From Colius striatus (Eukaryota > Chordata > Aves > Coliiformes > Coliidae): a DNA stretch of 64,000 bases. The DNA lies in contig NC_084774.1 of NCBI RefSeq assembly GCF_028858725.1, forward strand, positions 4,934,001 through 4,998,000, in the 5' to 3' direction. Both the position numbers and the translations under genes were made by a program. Each line of letters starts with the position of its first letter. Position 1 is the first letter of the stretch. The notes beneath the pieces are model-generated. The model had not been told where the DNA came from. It searched no databases and worked only from the letters and a program-made list of their open reading frames with translations. Below, piece by piece: positions 39,318 through 51,031 of this stretch.

Positions 39318-39691
39318 CAAAGAAGAAGCTGAGAGGAGACAAGGTGCCTCTCTTAGAGCTACCTGAAGAGGAGTTGTGTTGAGGTGGGGGTCAATCCCTT
39401 CTCTCCAGCAATGAATGACAGGACATGAGGAAAACGACTCAAGTTGCCCCAGGAGAGGTTTAGGTTGGACATTAAGAAAAACTTTTTCACCAAGAGGGTT
39501 ATTAAGCATTGGAATGGGCTGCCCAGGAAGGTGGTAGTATCCCCATCCCTGGAGATATTCAAAAGACACAGAGCTGAGGTGCTGAGGGACATGGTTTAGT
39601 TTAGTGATGGGCCTGGCAGTGTGAGGTGAGGGGTTGGACTTGATGATCTTAAAGATCTTTTCCAACCATACCAATTCTATGATTATATGAA
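39318..39691 (+). mobile_element. CR1 LINE, 3' end fragment
   Basis: Read forward, it begins in the last part of ORF2 (AAGAAGCTGAGAGGAGAC encodes KKLRGD). It then gives SYLKRSCVEVGV and, after an interruption, RLKLPQERFRLDIKKNFFTK and HWNGLPRKVVVSPSLEIFK, the conserved C-terminus of CR1 ORF2. The 3' segment follows (TTTAGTTTAGTGATGGGC, GGTTGGACTTGATGATC, TTTTCCAACC) and ends in ATTCTATGATT. In-frame stops and 5' truncation make it inactive. It shares its tail subfamily with the copy at 50.4-51.0 kb and probably with the one at 8.5 kb. The 5' edge is uncertain by some tens of bases. Confidence 0.94.
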
Positions 39692-40897
39692 ATGGCATAT
39701 TCCCAAAGCTCAAAAACTATGGAGGTGCAGCAGCTTGGGAGAGTGGTCACACACACAGCCTGAGTGGGCTGAAGTCTTTGCATGTGATGCTTGTGGAGTG
39801 TGGCTTTGGGAGATGCAGCCTTTGCAGCTGAGGGCTGTCTGCACGAGTGCACTCCTGGCCCCTTGCAGGCACCTTTCTGCTTTGGGGATGTCCCTTCAAG
39901 AGTGAGGATTTGTGTCAGGTGTCTGCACACACACACACAATGACCAAATGTTATTTGGAGGGGATGGTTGTTATGGGTGGAAGTAGGAGTCAGACTAGGA
40001 TAAATTGTTCTGCAAATCAGAGAGTGCAGAGAAATGCAGGAGGCAAATGTAAATGTAGAATGAGGGACAGTTATTGTTAGTCAAGCTGATCAGAAGTGGT
40101 GAGATGATGAGGGATGGCTCTGCATGCACTGGGATATAAGGAGGAGGGCATCTTGAAGAGACAAGCTAGAGACATCAGGATATTTTGGACTTCTTCACCT
40201 AGCGGGAAATACTAGCAAAAAGACACAGAATATGGTCTAGCAACAGAAATTCACTGTTCAGTATGGATTCCAGGTTTTTAGAATACACAGAAGCCCTTGC
40301 CATTACCTAGTTACTGTGCATGTTAGCTGAGCTGATGAGATCAAAGCCAGCAAGAGACTGGCTGCCTAAACTGCATTTCTGCTAGATCACTAGCAGAAAG
40401 ATGTGATCACTAGTGAAAGATGTGATTTGGCCATGTAAGGAGGGAAAGCACAGCTGAGGAGCTGTAGAGGAAGGGGTAAGGTCAGCCTTGTGGGAGGGAA
40501 CTGGTGATGATCCAAGACAGCTGGGGTGCCAGGAAGAGTGCTAAGACTGACTGGAATCAAGATGTGAAAATCTGGGCTAGGAGAGAGCTTGTGAGCAAAG
40601 GTAATTGCCTAGAAAGTGTTAACTAACATTTACTGTCAAAGCTGTGTCCTAGAGTAATGGGCATCTATGTCAACAGCAACAAAAGGCAATGAAGGGACAC
40701 TGCACAGTATTGCACACATGCAGACTGGAAAGTGGAAGAGGACAGGGAAGTATCTTTTATGTGCTGCTCAGACAGAGCTGTGTAATCCCATATGTGACAG
40801 TTGAGGGTGAGGCCACTCCAAGTGAAGCATATAGCTCATAGCTGTGCCAGGTTTTCTGTGGGTGTGCACACATAACATGCATCCAGATTAGCTGCAA

Positions 40898-40915
40898 TGT
40901 GTGTGTGTGTGTGTG
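40898..40915 (+). repeat. (GT)n microsatellite
   Basis: About nine GT dinucleotides. It is a short alternating purine-pyrimidine tract, probably polymorphic. Confidence 0.9.
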
Positions 40916-43900
40916 GTTGCTAGCTAGTGTGTGCAAACCATATGGCATGTGAGAGCGAGTCAGCACATGCATTGTCAAGAGGACAGTCAGAGAAAGCAAT
41001 CCTTGCTTCCCACTGTGAAGAATTTGTGCCCTACCTTATGCCAGAGGAAAGAAATTCAGAAGGAACTATGAGAAAAGCAGGCAGTCCATGGGGAGCTGAG
41101 TGCCTGTCAGACTGGGAGATTAAATGGAAGCATGACAAATCTGGATTGCTCCTGCCAAAACCAACTTTGATTGCTTTATAATTCAACATGTGTTACAAGC
41201 TCCTATTATTAGAAAGCCAAACTTCCTCCACTGTGGGAAGAGGCTGAGATGGAGCTTTCTAGCCTTGTGTAAGTTAATTACAGTACACATGTTAAAAGCA
41301 GCATCTGTCTTAGTCAATCTAGTTGATTATTGCAGCACTTTATTTTTAGTTATCATCAAGGTGAAGGATGACATTAATAGAAGTGGAGAGCTTCCTGTAG
41401 ATCTTACTCAACTATGTATTATCCAAAACCAGCTATGCCAGATCTGGTGGGTCTTCTCTTCCAGAGCTGAGCCAGGTGAAGCTCTTGATGGACTTGAAGG
41501 AAAAGAGTCTGTGTAATGTGCTTTGACTATGGAGTTACAACAGAGATACTGAGACTTGGTCATTAACATCAGCTGTGAAAACACTAGAGTTGTTACATCT
41601 TTGTGGTGGCCAAAACTTTTGATACTCCCTTTCTATTCTGAGCTGCCTCTGATGCAAATGTTTCTGGTCTCATGACTGAATGCTTTGATTTATCACATAA
41701 TAGCACCCCGTTCTTGCCCTCATGTCTAATTCTGCTGCCTAGTGTTATTTCAACTTCTGGACAAGACTTACAATGCGTGAGTGTCAGAGTGACTCTGGCA
41801 AAGCCAACAAAAGCATGCCAGATCAGTTTGCTTTGCAAATGTGGGAAGCTTCTGAACAGCTGAGAGGTCTTGAGATCTGGCCTTGGCTAAAAGCTCAAAG
41901 TACAACAACAACTCTTGCTTTAAGGCCAGTGGGCTGGTGTGGTGCTGGTGTCACACACGAGGTATGGAGTCAGCATTCATGGTATGTTTGAGTGCTCTTG
42001 GCTGCCTCAATGCTGATGGAGCTGGGAGGCTGACACCATTCCTCATGAGATGAGGGCTCAGGGAAACCTTGAGTTTGCTTTCTGTTCACAGCACAAATGA
42101 AAAGATTCTGTCTCCTTCCCAAACCAAAACAGGTAAACAAGATCTGAAAAACCTTGAGCAGAAAATCCCCTTCCCTTTGGGTTTTAAAGCAGCAGCCAGG
42201 CAGAGCAGCAGCCCTGGGAAAGCCCAGTTAATGAGCAGCTTGGAGAAGCAGCAGTTTGATGGCAATGACTGTCTGTCTCCAGCAATGTTCCTGCTGGACC
42301 TGATTTGTGATCTTCTGGTCAAAGAACCCAGTTCAGTGCTGATAGATGATGGAAAGAGCATGAACATCAAATCTAAAGCACTCCTACTCTGTGGGCCTGT
42401 GCTTATTTTCATAAGAATACTTCCCAGAGGTCTTGGCTTTCTGAGATTGCATTTTTAAGAGCCCAACTGCTAGCAGCATATCTCCATGTGTGGTTTCAGG
42501 AGAGGCATTGCAGGTGCCAGCTGTGGGTTGTATGTGACAGATGTGTACACAGACACCTCATGCAGCAGATCTGGTACCTGTTTATCAGATCAAAAGGAAA
42601 TCTAAATGGGCTGACTAGCTCTGTGTCCTAGATCAAACTTCCCTGAGTTTTGTGCAAGGACCATTTCCAGTGTGGGACTGCCATTCTTCTCTTTCCTGAT
42701 GTTTGCTTTGCTGCTTATCTTTCCAGCACTGGCAGAACAAAATGTAGCCAGAAAAGCAGTGCCTGACTCTTTACTGTAAAGTTGGCTTTTACTGTACAAG
42801 TGTCATCAGAGGGTGGCCATGATTCCTGAGGCTTCCTCCCCACCACACCAGAAGGAAACCCCCACAATCACCACTTCTCCAGAGCAGGACAACACAGTCC
42901 TGGGGGCAACCACAAAGTGCCTCTGGAGAGGTCCCCATGCAGTAACTGAAGCAAAAGTGTTATGCTCCATGGTTATGATTCTTGCTGGGATACACTGACT
43001 CTCTGCTCACCTCCTTCCAGCTGTGAACCCAACATGGCCCAATGGCTCCCCTGTGATGGAGCATGCAGTTTGCTTATAGGAAGAAGTGTCATACCTGATG
43101 GTACCACAACTGAATGTAGTCTCCAGGTTACTTTGGAGAGATGAGAGGTGTGAACATACAGGTCAGGGATTCAGAGAAGTTCTTTGGGTATTTCTGACTC
43201 AGCTGGAGCAGCAGCTCTTGAAATTCTTGAAGTCAAACACTGGAATACTTTAAGGAGTACTCATGAAATAGTTTGAGGAGCCACCAGCTGGCTTTCCAGA
43301 CAAAGTGCAAAGAATTAGGCCAGTTGAGAGCTGAATTCACGTCCTTTGGGACACCAGCAACATGAGATACAGTAGCTCTGTCCTCTTTAGCCTTTCTATT
43401 TAAAGTGGGCCTGGGCCCCACAGAAAAGATACTGATCTCTGGGATCAGTACCACAGGAACAGCTGGAGCAAGGCAATCCTCATCAGCAGTGGAGCAGTTG
43501 TATCCAACTCCCACTGACTGCTGAGGGAATGTATTTATTTTGAAACAACTAGTGGCTGTGTGATTAGAGAGAACTATTACTCAGTGGAAGAAAGCTTCAA
43601 AAGGTCACAGTTGCTGTTTGTTTATTCCCAGGAGGTCTGTGAAGCCACTCTGGTATGAGGGATGGAGAACACCCTGTCCTTGCTTACTGGAGGGGACAGG
43701 TCCCACAGCCTGTGTGTCTTGCTGCATCACTTCATCCAGCTCTACCTATCCCTCCAGCCTTGCACTGAGGTGACCTCTCTTCCCATCTCTTCGCTGTTCT
43801 GTGGGCAGTGGCCATGGTGGCTAGGGCTCCTGTTGGTGCTGTAGCCACTCAGCATGCCAGCCACCCCAGCAGCCAGGCAGGCAGCTGCTGCTGGCCCTGT

Positions 43901-46900
43901 GTGTGTGTGCCTGTGCACAGCAGGGTATTAGACTCAACTCCACTGTTCCTGTAAGCTAGGAGGAGTGACTGACATGGTGAAAATGCTTCTGCTCAGTATG
44001 AGTCTTTGTAGTGCTGCAGCCCAGGGATAAAGTGTTCAAACACCCCCCTGAGGGATTCTTCTCCCATCTGACACGTGCCAGAGTCCTTTGCAGACTCCTC
44101 ACCTGTGACTGGATGCCTGTCCTCCTCCTCCTCCACTCCCCACCGCAGCGGAGCAGTGCCAGGTGAAAGCAGATAAAAGATTGCTTCTCATTTGGTAACA
44201 AATAACTTCCAAGCCCATCCAAGAGACTTTCAACTTAACTGCTCTCTTTGCTCCTTTCATGTCTCCTCTTTGTTTGGTGAGCACGCTAATGCAAGCTCCA
44301 AATAAGCATCTCTACTCATAAGACATGAACAAATAGGGAAAGGATAATAATATCCAAAGGTTTTACAGGAGAGGTTAAAAAGGGAAGCAGACTACACAGG
44401 CTGCTGAATAGTGGTTTGCTTGACTGATGTTACAAAGGCAAAAGACACAAAAATCCTTGGAAAATGCCTCTGAGCAGTGATTGCTTTCTCAGAAAGCATT
44501 GCAATTAGGCATGAAAGGAGTCCTTCCAAGCTTCTAAGATGCATTAAAGATGTTATTATGAAATAATTAGGGCTACATGAAGTAACTTGAGATCCACTCT
44601 GTCCCTTTCCTCTGTCTCTGCTGAGGGCTTTATGCAGTGGCAACATAACAGGTCTTACAAGCCCTCAGACCATTTGGATGGTCCTGGCTCCCTGCTGCCT
44701 TGCACCAGCTGTCTGCAGTACACACTTGGCCTGCCTAAACTGGGCAGGAATGGTGGAATGAGCTCTATGTGTTAATAACTGTGTGTGATGGCCCTGACTC
44801 CTGACCTTGGAATCTACCTGTGACCTCAGGATGCACCAGTTTGTCACCCTGTACACACCGTGTAGCAAACACCCCAGTACACTTGGGTCCAGCACCTCTC
44901 TGCTTCTCCAGGAGTCTTCTGTGTAGACTGAGTATTGCTGCACACAGGAATGACAAGACTGGATGAATTCATTCTTAAATCCATTCAGTAGCTGATTGGT
45001 ATCTTCTCCTATTCATCTTTTCCATATTTACTCTGCTGCTGGGAACTAGGAGCCAGTGTTTTTTCAAGCAGACATTCTATGTGACTGTGTGTTTCTAGGA
45101 GGCTAAAAAAGAAGGATTCAGTAGCTTGAAAACCCACACTGGTGTCAGTGCTGAATTTGAGGTGTTTATTAGAGTAAGGCTTTCCCTTTTCTTTCCCCTT
45201 ACTGCACACTCTGTCCAGAGTGTTTGCCCAGAGAGGCACAGACTGACCCAGAGCAGCTCATTGTGTGCCCATGAAGGGTGAGTGGCTGCAGCCAACGATG
45301 CAGGAGCTGTGTCCCCATTCAGGAATGCTGCCCCAAGAGCTGGGACTTGCAAGCATGGATATAGCTGTATGTACAGTGATATATGGGATTTTTTCAGTCC
45401 CACTGGCATCTGATGTGTTCCCTGCAATGAAACCCTGGCTCGTGTGGAGGAGGATGTGGCACAGGGGTGTCTTCCAGTCCTGGGACAGCAAGTGGCCTTT
45501 CACAGGCTGCCTGCTGGTCAGGCACTTCATGTTCCTCTGGAGCCCATCAGGACTGAGCCTCAGGCTGTTGTTCTCTGTGGCTCAGATGTGAGTTCCAGGA
45601 GATGAAACGATACCAGGCAACTCATTTATTGATGGCAGAGAGGAAACCACTGGTGTAGGGAGTCTGTGTAATCCTTTCCACTGTTCTCATATCTGGTCAA
45701 CTTTTGCATCTCACACAGTCAAGTCAGGGCTCTGTATATGGCCTCATTTGTTGGCAAAAGGAATGAGCAATGTAATTGCACTACACAGCTAAAAACTGAA
45801 TCATTGAACTTACAAAAGCCTCATAAAACCAGTGAATTACCATCTCACTGCCAATTGCACCCCGGAAAAGAATTAGGCAGGGCACAACCCTGCTTGGTGC
45901 AGAAAGCAAGGGGCAGCTCTGTTCATGCCATGGAGTCCAAGCTCCAGGATTACACTTGTGACTGCTGCTATTTCTTAAATCTGCAACCTGTGACAACCTC
46001 TCTTTCCTCTTTCTCCTCCAAGCCAAGTGTCAATATGCTTCTGCTACGTTGTTATCCTTAGCTTAGTCTGTCTCGGATCACGAGGGCTCACAGCTTTCCA
46101 CTTACTGCTGGGGATGCCTGTACAGTGGAAGGCTTTACTGAATGTAGAGATCATCAGCATTTACAGTGAGCATTGGCTGAACTGGCACAGTTCTCATGGT
46201 CATGCTATTAGAGATGTCTCGTGGCTGTAGTAACTGCTGTAACAAGCAGAGACCCTTAGTTTCATTTCACACCGTAGCTCCCAACCCTCTCCCTTCACTG
46301 TGGCTCTGCTTTTTCTCACAGATTGGGGTAGATGACAGAGCCATTTCCACAAAAACTATCTTCTCGTGTCTCTCAGTGGCTGCAAGGTCTCTCCAATCTA
46401 TCTGCTCCTCCAGGAATTCCTCCTAAGCATAAGGGACTTGGCCCTGCCCAGAATCTTGTGCTATTGCCACAAAAGCCATGAGATGCTGGTGTGAGCACCC
46501 AAGCCAAGAGCTGGACCTCAGTGAACCAGCCGTCAGTGCTGCACCTCTGCTGTTCCCCATCTGAATCCTCCTTACTCTTGTGTCAGCCAGGTACTTAAGC
46601 ACATCTGAGGAGGCTGTTCTGCATTGATTCCTCTGCACTCAAATATTCTGCATCTCCACCAAGAACAGCACTGGGGTGATGGTCCTTCTCAAGTGCATTC
46701 CTACCAAAGCCAGTGGTACAGAACCAGGAGCCCTTACACAGGGTTTGCACACAAGTTCAGTGCAGTGAGTAACAAAACAGGGTTTGGCACAGGATTGTAC
46801 TTTTTGGAAAAAGAAACAAAGGAATGAAAGAAAGAGCTTCTTTCTGGTATTTGCTGCTAAGGAGACACCTCAGAGAGCACAGGAGACAGGCAGGATTCCT

Positions 46901-48974
46901 CTGTTGATATTTGCTCTCGTATCTTGAACTCAGTTGAACTGTGTGTATTGTCAAGCATTTCTTTTGTAAATGCATGGATTAATTAGCTGCAGGACTTAAA
47001 GCAGAGAAAAACACTTTCTGCTTTCTGATGCTGCCTTTTGCCTTTAATGTGAAGCCTATTTGACAGGAGGCTTTCAGGAACAATTACCTGATGACTCATT
47101 TAAAGCAGGAGAAGGAAGAGTCTGCACTCCTGTTCACCTTGGTGGGAAATGTTACCCTCCTGCTAGTGTGTGAGCAGCGTTTGATCAGTCTCTTTCAAAG
47201 GCATTTCATCCTTCTACATCATCTTTGGTATTTAGGACAGGACTTAGTAATCTAAACTACGTCCATCCTTCTTCAAGCTGGTGACAAGGCCCCTAAGCCC
47301 TGCTGATGTGAGCTGGGCATGATACCTCATGCATTTGTAAAATGCCAGTCTCTGGACCCTTGTGCCTGGCACACTGTGCCCTGCTTGGTGCTGCCACAGG
47401 ACTCTTCAGGCACGGCTGAGACAGCTGCCTGGGACAAACCATCATCTGAGACACTTCTACACTGTCTCAGGAGACCTCATTCTGCATCCTCTAGGTGCAA
47501 AAGTCTATCTGTAGGAGAGAAACCAGGTTATAGAGGAGCCTTGTGGGAGAAGACACAGTTTATCTTTAACTCTGCAGGAGGTCCAGGCAGAATGCAGCAT
47601 TGATGCAGAGAAGTAGATCGATGATGGAAGTGAGGACCGGGCACTCTTCAGCAGAATCTACTGAGAGCTTGGGGTGCATTTGGGCCATTTGGGACAGAGG
47701 CAGTGATGGAGGGTCTCTTCCTCCCTGTCTTGTTCACTCCAGATCATAAAGAGATGAAAGACAAGAGCACAGAGCTCCCTGGTTGCTATGCTTTATGTTG
47801 GGAAATGATACGAGGCACCTGGAGTGTTGGCAGGCTGTACCTGGTGTGATCAGCAGCAAGGACTGATGTCCAGTCTCAGCAACTTGTTCTTCCAAGGTCC
47901 CAGAGCCACCAAGGAGAGAAAGCCCATTTCAGCACAAGCAGCTCAGGAAGGATGGGTATTAGTTCAGATGAAGACAATTAGTTTTACCATCAGAAGGGCA
48001 AGGATTGTTTATGGTCTTTTCCTATTTTGTTGTGGGTTTTTTTAGAGGAAAGCTGCAAGTCTGAGGAAAAGAATCAAATCCATGAGGATACTCTAAATCC
48101 TCAGAATGTGTGAGGGTTTTTTCTTCCATGCTTGAACGTTTCGTGTGCCTCTGCCTGAGCAAAGTGAATTAAAGGTCTCAATCCATCTCCTGGTGGAAAA
48201 AGTGCTCGCATCACAACTGGCACTAATTGGCTCCCTTGTTAGCAGCCTGGGAGAGGAGGCAGGAAGCAAGCTGCCTCATAGCCTGCATCTCCCACCAGCA
48301 CCAGCAAGACCTGTGCTCCCACCCCAGCAGCTCCTGTGACGGGCTGGGGAGGAGGAGGAGTGAGTCCTGACGTTTTGTCTCTTCTGAGAAACGTGAGATT
48401 AGCCTCTGTTTTCCAGGCCTGACAACTTGGCATTAAATTCCCTTAAATTTTGTTTGTGATATAAGTGTCACCCTGACAGATTAATTGAGCTATAACATAT
48501 GCAAAGTAATGTGAAAAGAGAATTCAGTTGCATTATCCAGTGTTAATGCCACAAATAGGCACCACTACCTGCAGTGACGACTGTCTGGAATGCTAAAGGA
48601 TTGCAATCCTAGGTGCAGCAAATGAGGCTTTTGAATGGGGCAAAACCCCATCATTTTAGGCTCACCTACAGCTGAAGGAAAGGGAAGCACATCTGGGAAG
48701 GGGTTCTGTGGTGAGTGCAGTGGTTCATCTGTCAATATTAATAATAACACATAAAACTGTGCCTTGCATATTATCTCCCAATGAACAGAAGACAGACACT
48801 GGGTTCCATGTAATTTAGTTTCAATTAGTGCATTGAGGCTCTTTAAAGAACGGACTATATATTCTTCCACAGTTACTTGCAGACTATTAAACACAATGCA
48901 GAAAAATTATTATGTAAATTAGAATTATCTTACTGGCTTTAGTATCTTTCTCCCTCTTCCTTCCCTGGGTAATT

Positions 48975-48990
48975 GGGTAGGTAGGTAGGT
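48975..48990 (+). repeat. Short (GGTA)n repeat
   Basis: Four tandem GGTA-type units next to AT-rich DNA. Below about 20 bp, so of minor interest. Confidence 0.75.
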
Positions 48991-50429
48991 GCTGGGAAAC
49001 AACAGATGATGAGAAATGTGAATAATGAAATCTCTGCAGCACTCTCTCCCCTTAGATGCAGAAGCTCAAAATATATGTGTGTGTCAGTCTTATTTAATTT
49101 GCTGTTAATTAGCTTAAATAGTAGTCTTACCTTCCTTTGCTTTCACTGCATTTCTGTCCAGGCTCTCATTAGGCAGTGATAAAGCAGGTGCTTGTTAAAA
49201 ACACCATAAGCACCTATTTACATTACAAAGCTATTCCTAGCACTTGTGGTAAAGGAAACTGAAGTCCTGTCCCTGGATACAGGTGGGAGAGGGGAAGTAG
49301 CATCCTGTTTGCACATGGTTAAACCCCAGAACACCCATTCCTGATACTAATAGCATCAGCATTTAAAACACAAGGTGCAGAAGCATCCAATAAAGAAGTG
49401 TGTAGCTTTCTCCATAGCAAAGGGAACAGTAGGCAGTCAGAAGCCTACCTGGAGGATTTAGGTGTTCAGTTTCAATTTCTAATGCACTTGAAGCACTATA
49501 TCCATAGAGGGACAGGAAGATCTGCTCTGAATGAACATCATTTAGGAAGGAAGATCCTGATTACTTCATTCAGGCCAACAGAGGAAGTGTTTAGGGCTGG
49601 TTTTCATCAGCACAGATAGACCTGGGAGAATGTAACTGTGGACAGGGAAGAGAAAGAAGAGGTAGGAAAGAGGAAGCAGGGATGGAAAAGGGCATGGAGA
49701 AAGAATTCAGGGCAGGGTGGTGTGCTTTCAAATATTGATATGGAAAAGGTATAAATAGAAACACACATGCTTGTGGAGCTAATAAAGGTCTTGTTTACAA
49801 GTGAGCAGAGTCATTAAGAATGGGAACAAGCATCTGCTCTGAAAATAAGGGAAATACTTAATGAGAGCAGCCAGAGGCTGGAGAAAGTGATGTGAGTACA
49901 AGTGTGCTCAAGAAAGAGAGAAGTTCAGCACCTCTCCTCGTTCACCTTCAGCATTTGTCTGCAGTGTAGCTGCTCCGTGAGCAGAGGCTCAGAGCACAGC
50001 AGGTTCTGCTGCAGACCAGTGGGGATGGCACAAGTCATTCAGGAAGAGCATCTGGTTCTCAGTACTTAATTCCAAGCACTACTAAATCCCAGCAAAAAAA
50101 ACCTCCCCACACCTCATCTTGTTTCTCATTTTCAATTCAGTAGCTTCTCTAGTTCCTTCTTTTCATTTTACTTGTCTCCAACTAGAGAAAAAACACTGGC
50201 AGGGAGCAGAGTCTGAGCTCTCTGGCAAATATCCTGGTTCCATTGCAGAGCAGATGTCTCCAGCTGCACCTCAGGTCTGCAGGTGTGGGGGATTAGGTTG
50301 TGGTGCTGTCAGATTAAATCCTTCCTTGTCTTCCTCTCCTTTAGAACCTAGCTCTTTGGACATGCCTATTGACCTCTCTTTAAGGAGGCAGATACATGTA
50401 ATGAGGCTGAATAAATAGGAAGGAAGGTT

Positions 50430-51031
50430 GTCAAATAACCTCAACCCAGTCAACATGGCTTTATGAAGGGCAGGTCCTCTTTGACCAATCTGATCTCTTT
50501 CTATGACAAAATGACCTGCTTAGTGGATGAGGATATGTCTATCTGGACTTTAGTAAAGTCTTTGACACAGTCACCCACAGCATCCTCCTGGAGAAACTGG
50601 CTGCCCATGGCTTGGATGGACCTGGTCTGAGATGGGTGCAAAACTGGCTGGATGGCTGGGCCCAGAGACGTGAGGAATGGAGTAAATCCAGTTGTTGGCT
50701 GGTCACCAGTGGTGTATCCCAGGGCTCAGTGCTGGGGCTTGTTCTGTTCAACATCTTTATCACTGATCTGGATGGGGGGATTGAGTGCACCCTCAGTAAG
50801 TTCACAGATGCCATGAAGCTGTGTGTGAGCATAGATCTGTGTGAGGGCAGGAAGGATGTTCAGAGGGGCCTGGCCAGGCTACAGCCATGGGCTGAGGGCA
50901 ATGGGGTGAGGTTCATCAAGCCAAGTGCTGGCTTCCTCACTTATGGTTTAGTTTAGTGAGGGGGTTGGCAGTGTTAGATTAGTGGTTGGACTCAATGATC
51001 TTAAAGGTCTTTTTCAACCAAGATTCTATGG
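50430..51031 (+). mobile_element. CR1 LINE fragment, RT core fused to 3' tail
   Basis: Read forward, it gives SQHGFMKGRSSLTNLISFYDK, a frameshift, then [40 protein letters not shown] (50711-50737), LFNIFI (50744-50761) and GIECTLSKF. This is the finger-palm region of CR1 reverse transcriptase. The catalytic FADD motif reads FTDA at 50801-50812, so the second active-site aspartate is lost. After FIKPSAGF (about 50937) the sequence jumps directly to the 3' tail (TTTAGTTTAGTGAGGGGGTT, GGTTGGACTCAATGATC, ending ATTCTATGG). The remaining C-terminal third of ORF2 is absent. The copy is therefore 5'-truncated, internally deleted and dead. Confidence 0.95.

Larger units (their letters stand above)
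39692..50429. other. Long non-coding stretch, no gene recognised
   Basis: More than 10 kb without a recognisable gene, transposon end or RNA gene. It contains a GT microsatellite (40898-40915) and a short (GGTA)n run (48975-48990). AT-rich, low-repeat blocks at about 47.03-47.11, 48.42-48.56 and 48.74-49.20 kb have the texture of conserved non-coding elements. Open frames reach 129 codons at 42069-42458, but an equally long frame lies antisense to it and neither resembles a known protein. Confidence 0.5.

Noticed and set aside
39240..39713. 157-codon minus-strand open frame
   Set aside because: It lies antisense to the CR1 copy at 39318-39691. The coding signal is on the plus strand.
42069..42458. 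129-codon plus-strand open frame
   Set aside because: No recognisable domain, a 109-codon antisense frame overlaps it, and no splice or promoter signals frame it.
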